Position numbers and translations under genes: made by a program
The notes under the pieces: generated by a model
What the model was told of the DNA's origin: nothing
Databases searched by the model: none
Seen by the model: the letters and a program-made list of their open reading frames with translations, nothing else
Shown: in pieces, positions 58,525-64,000 of the stretch
How the letters are laid out: every line of letters starts with the position of its first letter
Numbering within the stretch: the stretch's first letter is position 1
NCBI GenBank assembly: GCA_023974075.1
Contig: CM043800.1
Span: 32,672,952-32,736,951, forward strand
From: Chaenocephalus aceratus
Lineage: Eukaryota; Chordata; Actinopteri; Perciformes; Channichthyidae
Direction: 5' to 3'
DNA: 64,000 bases

Positions 58525-61365
58525 CACTGAGATTGCCTCTGGCCACCATTATCTCTTCAGCGCGTGACTGTGTCCATGTGAGTGTGACAGTGTGAAAAAT
58601 GCAGTGTTTGTTTGTTTACTTACTGTGTGTATGTTTGTGCGTGTGTATCTGGGTGTTTGCTTGCTCATGTGTGTGCCAGTCAGTGGATCCAAGCATGCGC
58701 GTGTTCAATATGGTGAAGCCCATATAACTGACTGGGAGATAACTACTGAGCCAGATCACATGGCAGCAAGGCCCTAATTCAAGCCTCCAGCCAGGGCTGA
58801 AGCTCTTTAAACTTCCTCTCTGTTCCTCTCTGGAAGACTGTGTCAGTCACTTTGATTATTAAAGTGGACAAAGTTCTCTCGGGCTAAACGTATCCCTTGT
58901 CAAATGAATGTAACCTGCTGCTATGAGAGTAGAGAAAAGCTTACGCTAACAGAGCACACCGAAGGTTGCGTATAATAAAGTAGTGATACTAGAGTTTATA
59001 GGATCTGTACTAAAAACGATGTTCAGTCTTACATTTGATCAAGTTATGGAACGCTAATTTGTTTATTGTCGTTTCAGATATCTTCTGTTTGTTTCATTGG
59101 ATAAATAAACTGTCGCGTCCAATTTATTTTAGTCATTAAGGTTAGAGAAAAAGATCACAATTCTTCTTTAAAGAAAGATTGTATGCTTGGAAAGGCGAGG
59201 ACGAAAGACACCTGACTTCATCAAAACTTAATGTAATTCAAATGAATGTGATTGTATGATGTATTTTTTTGAAGACAGGCAGGCAGGCAAGTGGTCACTT
59301 GACAGGGAAGAAATGTAAACTAAATAATGTTAGATTTCTAGTGAGATCAGTCTCCAGTGATTCAATATCAACAGTACTCTAAATAACAAGTTCAAATGCA
59401 AAGAAATGTACAAATGTACTGTACGGTATTATATGCAGAGTATTGGGCCGAATAATTCAAAAGTCTTTGTGGTGATTGATCAGTCTTATCTTGCATGTTG
59501 CATTTCCTTTTGTCTAGTCTATTTATTTGTATTGTCTTTATATGTATTAGTCTGACAATTAATATGGCAAATGTAAGCTTTTATTTTCCCTACAGGAATA
59601 ATAAACTTGTTCTACTGAACTAAAATACTCAACACAGAAAGCAGTGCCGAGCTGGGCTGTCCTGGAGAGTCCCATCATTTAACATACTGCCAACACCTCT
59701 GCAGCCAGAGCACCACACACACACACACTCCACACACACATCAGTCACTGTGTGTGTGATAGAGAGAGAAAGACAGAGTGTTTGAGAGTGTGTGTCAGTG
59801 TGTGCGAGGAAGAGAAATGGAGATGAATGACCGTCTAATCACTCACACAATACAGCTAAGCCCAATAATGAAAACGGTTGATAAGAAGAATTAACATAAA
59901 ACCTAAGTGGCACACAACGAGACAGTGGACATAAATAAAATGTCTCGTGCACCATAAATCTAAACCATAAACACAAATATATATGAATCACATACGTAAC
60001 TCAGAGACTTCCTCATCTTAGGCTGGGAAAAAGACCCTAAAGCATACGTACACATATCTGCTTCATCCTCATTTTTGCTTTTTGTTAGTTCCCGCAGAGC
60101 CGGGCCCTCCACTCGGTGCAGCAAGTTTTAATGGTAAATCAACAAAGGGCCGACATGAAAGAAAGGCTAGCTTTCCAGTTTGCAGGGTGAAGAATTATTC
60201 ATCAGCACTGTAGTGTTGCACTGCAGGCGAAAATCCTGCAGCAGCGCTCCATTTTAATTGCCAGAAAATGACTGTAAATGATACAGAGAGAGAGAGGGAG
60301 AAGGGGGCAAAAGAAGGGAGACAGAGGGGGAGAGAAAGGAAAAAGAGAGTTGGAATTGGAGGTATAAAGAACAGGGGGGAAAAGGACAGCCCCTCCACCA
60401 ACAGCTGCCCCCCAAATTGAAGGCCATGGTGATAAAAAGCTATGTGGCAATCAGAGAAGTGAAGTGTCCCCCCAGCAGCCTAAAAGAGAGATAGTGAAGG
60501 GAGAAAAGAGGAGGGCGAGGGGAACGCCATCAAAAAAGAGTGGTGGGATTAGGTCTGAGAGAGAGTTTACTACGCTCCTTATTGTGCGCCGAACCTGCAG
60601 GATTAGAGATAACAAATGTTAGCCGAGGACGGGCACCTGCTGTGAGCCGAGGGGAGGAGGAGGAGGAGAGGAGGAGAAGAGGGGAGGAGAGAAGAGAGGA
60701 GCTAACCCGCTAAAACAGCAGAATGGGCTTTTGTGGCTCTGTGCAGAATTAGAGGAATGAGGGCTGAGAGAGAAGAGGGGATAAAGAGGGAGGGAGAGCA
60801 GGGGCAAAGACGTGAAAGGAGCGGGTGCAAAGTACATTTGTAATTGTCAAACAGATGAAGGAGCTGAGATTTTGTGAAGGAGTAAACATTGAATTTGCTA
60901 ATCTGTCGACCTCGAGGCCCGCTCCGCTCGCGGCGACTGTAACACTGTCGCCAATTTAAAGTTGGCCTGAATCAAACAGACCCTGTACATCCTGATATCA
61001 GACTTGAGGTGGAGGACAAATAAATACAAGCAGCCATTTTTTCTAACTTTCTGAAGTCCCTCAATCTTTATCCACCCCCACTCTCCGTGTCCTGAGCACC
61101 TTTGCACCATCGTCCTCTCCATCTCCTTGCTGCCCCACAGTGGCGCTCGGGTGTGTGTGGCTGAAATTGCCGCTGGGGCCTGGGGACCTCCCCGCCTGCT
61201 CTCTGCTGTGACCCCAGCCCAGGAAGCACTCAGACTGGTCAATCAACAATTAAAAGCCTGTCTGTAGCCACTAACTCAATTCAACCACTCAGCTTAGTGC
61301 TCCGTTAGAGCCGAGGCACCCAGACAGAACCGAGACAGACTCGACTGCATTGACCCTCCGCTCCT
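58525..61365. other. Non-coding DNA
   Basis: No gene recognised. Purine-rich parts at 60285-60350 and 60480-60830, including 53 unbroken purines at 60649-60701. High-complexity stretches at 60080-60260 and 60880-60960 could be conserved. Confidence 0.5.
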
Positions 61366-61401
<36 letters not shown>

Positions 61402-61410
61402 ACACACACA
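61366..61410 (+). repeat. (CA)n microsatellite
   Basis: CA repeat with one TACA step near 61397. Confidence 0.95.
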
Positions 61411-61715
61411 GGGTGGTCCGAGCCGGTGTGGTCACTCCTACACAGCCTTACCGATGTTTGAACCTCAAGGGAGGGTGTCTCGAACAAATGCTTCCCCTAG
61501 GTAAGCAGCGGCTCAGTGGATGTACATGTGCGTTCAGACAGCGACAATTTACCTTGAGGCCAGGCCTGGACAAAAAGGTCACGACCCCTCTCTTAAAAAT
61601 GTCTTGGTAGCTGCACTTCAACCTGAGGGTTTAACCCTGCTTAGCGTTCAATACTGAGTTTGACCTTTTCTTTGGTCTGACTTAAGGCATTTACTGTAGT
61701 GGCCTGTGCATTAGG

Positions 61716-61718
<3 letters not shown>

Positions 61719-61784
<66 letters not shown>

Positions 61785-61797
61785 TGTGTGTGTGTGT

Positions 61798-61867
<70 letters not shown>
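61719..61867 (+). repeat. (GT)n microsatellite with two GG interruptions
   Basis: About 149 bp of GT broken by GTGG near 61778 and 61799, ending in a short G-run to about 61876. Confidence 0.98.
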
Positions 61868-61869
<2 letters not shown>

Positions 61870-61876
61870 GGGGGGT

Positions 61877-63049
61877 AGGATTTCAATTTGTGTATGTAGT
61901 TTTACATTCATGGACATGCATGTCAATTAAGCAAGCACCTAAATAAAAATGAAATGAAAAAAACCACATTAATAATAGCTTTTTAATAGCTGACACACTG
62001 ACACCCTTTTAAACACAAGCACACACTCATATTCACACGCTTCACTCACCACATATGTTTAGCATTATCCACATTTTAACCATTTTATCACTCACTGCTT
62101 GAAACAGAAAAAGGACTTGGAAATGCACTATAAAAACAAAAGCCAGAGAATAACTGCAGGGGCTGGTAAACGAAGCATAAAGACCCCGAGTGACCGAGGG
62201 GAATTATTTGGCTCCATTAAGCAGGCATTAACATGAATTACTATCTAATTAAAATCAAACAGCTCATTAATAACTTTGCGGTGGGGCCTTAGTGTGGAAG
62301 TTCTTGTGTGTGTCTGTGTGTGAGAGAGTATGTGTTGTGTCGTGGCCAAGAGAGCAATCAAGTGGGATAAAACTAAGCAGCTGCCCCAAAGGAGAGTCGG
62401 GGTCCGAGAGGGCTTACCTGTGGAACAGAACAACTGCTCTGAATTAGCCAAATGCAAAAAAGATGTTCTCATCCAAATAAAGTTAACTTTTGTCACTGTT
62501 TAATTCGGCTGCAGCGAAATCTATTCAAACAAAACAGAAATTGACACCCGTGTGGCTTGAAGGTTAAGGTGCTAATTTCCTTGGTTTTTAAATCACACAT
62601 TATTCCCTCTTTGTCTTGTTGTAATCTCCCTACTGGCAGTTCTTAAGTCAAGGCCTGTCAATTGCCAACATTGTACTTTAACATATATCCATTTTAGAAC
62701 ATGACGAAAAATATGTTTTGGGGTTAAGAGAACTGCTTTAAAAATATTAAATTAATCTTTTTTTAAAGGAAAAATAATAATTAAAACAAAAACAATAAAG
62801 CGAGATGCTAAACAACATGATCAACAATAATGGGCCTTCACATAAACCTGACAATCACAAAGTGGAGTTTCACCAAAGAAAACGGTTCCAACAGCACAAT
62901 GTTGTTTACATAAAGTGTCTGCTCATACTCAACTCAGGATAAAGATGCTGGAATAGAAATAGCATTCACACACGACTATCCATACCAGGCAACATGTTTA
63001 CACACACACCAACACACTGTGACATTATATGTGAGACACGTCGACTCAC
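61877..63049. other. Unique AT-rich non-coding DNA
   Basis: Nothing recognised apart from a minus-strand 21-bp splice-like microexon near 62416-62436, which is treated as unsupported. Confidence 0.5.
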
Positions 63050-63100
63050 TCCTGCTGGGTCGTGGCCTTCGTGTTGGCCAGCCGCTCAGCCTCGCAGGAT
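63050..63100 (-). CDS. Candidate internal exon on the minus strand
   Basis: On the minus strand a very strong acceptor precedes it: about 45 bases of pyrimidine-rich DNA ending CTTCTCCTGACAG (complement of 63101-63113). A consensus donor AGGA|GTGAGT follows (complement of 63044-63049). The 51-bp body is open in the frame reading SCEAERLANTKATTQQ, with one leading base and two trailing bases; another frame is stopped by TGA and the third is Arg/Pro-rich. The peptide is charged and helix-like. No family was recognised, and a 51-bp open frame alone is weak evidence, so the call rests mainly on the splice signals. Confidence 0.35.
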
Positions 63101-64000
63101 CTGTCAGGAGAAGAGAAGAAACAGGGGAGAAAGAAAACAAGAGAGGGTCAGAAGTCTGAGAACAACATGTTACCGGTCTGATCGTCAACATAACGAGAGG
63201 ACAGAAGAAAAGAGCGTGGAGTTGCAGGCAGGAGAATTGACATTTGATTAATCCTCGTAACAAGACGATGTAATAGCTGTCAGTCCATATGTGTGAAACC
63301 TAAAACATGCACTGATTTAAGCATCCTTAAAAAGGCAGCCTCACCACGGAGAAACCAACAACTTCTGGCCCGTCTGCCAACTCCCTCGCATGTATTGATA
63401 ATAGAACCTCATTGTCGTAATCCACAAGATTGTCCAAAAGCAAAAGCTTGACAATACAACAACAGGAAGAGGTGAAGGAATAATGATAGATAGTCCTTAG
63501 AGATGGTGAGTGAGTAACAGAGAGAGAGCGATAGAGTCAGGCCTCAAATGTATGCCAGTGCATGCATCAACCAATCCCCTCCACCTCTCCCCCTTCTCCC
63601 TTCTTCTGGCCAGGAGCTGTTTACCTCTCTATCAGCGGTGCTCTCTAAAAGCAAAGACCCCATCCATATTCACCGGCCTCAAATTCCTCTGCTTATCTCC
63701 CCCCAACCCTTGAAAAACCTCCCCGTGTTCCCCTCTGCACATACATACATACATAAACACGTCTTTATGGAGGCAAGAGGCAAACACGCTGGGCTAGGAG
63801 GGGGTCGGGGATAAGAATCACCTTGAATTCAAAGCAGAGGATTGTGGGTCCTCGGCGGGCGGACGGACAGACAGCCACACGGGCTAAGGCTCAGGCCGCT
63901 GTGACACACAAACCATCAGACAGGTAGCGGGGGCTTTAGGGGATGGCAGCAGATGTGTGCAGCAAGGGCCATTGGCATTTCAGGGGATTTGTAAAAGTGA
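63101..64000. other. Non-coding DNA to the window end
   Basis: Purine-rich lead-in (63104-63150) to the minus-strand candidate exon, a short ACAT repeat at about 63740-63755, otherwise nothing recognised. Confidence 0.5.

Noticed and set aside
58271..58595. Arg-Glu (plus) and Ser-Leu (minus) rich open frames over the purine tract
   Set aside because: Direct consequence of the GA repeat; no independent coding evidence.
59570..59625. LINE-tail-like CCCTACAGGAATAATAAAC
   Set aside because: Only loosely similar to fish LINE 3' ends, with no terminal tandem repeat.

Overview
The window looks like nuclear DNA of a bony fish, probably a spiny-rayed (percomorph-type) teleost. Three things point to this. 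A dead copy of a Rex3/RTE-type LINE carries the (GATG)n tail typical of that family. There are fish-style tRNA-derived SINEs and DNA-transposon derivatives. Long CA/TG dinucleotide repeats are very dense (about 22 tracts of 40 bp or more). There is no sign of prokaryotic, organellar or intact viral sequence. Most of the window is non-coding: intergenic or large-intron DNA. Open frames made of alternating Cys-Val or His-Thr are only translations of the dinucleotide repeats.

Layout. 1-2 kb: CA/CG repeat, a G-run and AT-rich DNA. 2.0-2.7 kb: a SINE split by a solo LTR that has a 5-bp target duplication. 3.5-8.3 kb: a cluster of CT and CA/TG microsatellites, with a small GGGGAC/TTAGGG-like repeat held between two TG tracts. 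8.5-9.65 kb: a hAT-type DNA transposon with an 8-bp target duplication. 9.7-19.8 kb: mainly unique AT-rich DNA with scattered purine-rich stretches. 19.87-21.73 kb: the minus-strand Rex3-like LINE, truncated and frameshifted. 21.7-28.0 kb: unique DNA with TAATTA- and octamer-bearing stretches that could be enhancers, notably a POU-SOX-POU cluster at 25.21-25.24 kb. 28.06-29.03 kb: a DNA transposon with perfect 18-bp terminal inverted repeats and a second repeat nested inside, followed by an AT microsatellite and a second SINE at 29.17-29.32 kb. 29.3-64 kb: long unique stretches broken by microsatellites, one 218-bp uninterrupted purine tract and a few candidate exons.

Genes. No gene could be identified with confidence. 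The best candidate is a 103-bp exon at 32476-32578 on the plus strand, with consensus splice sites and one open frame. It can be joined in phase to weaker candidates at 51367-51436, 51772-51866 and a terminal piece at 56114-56201. A 51-bp candidate exon on the minus strand (63050-63100) has very good splice signals. If real, the window would lie mostly in large introns. Splice-like microexons occur often by chance here, so all of these need transcript or cross-species support. No pathway or operon-like organisation can be inferred.
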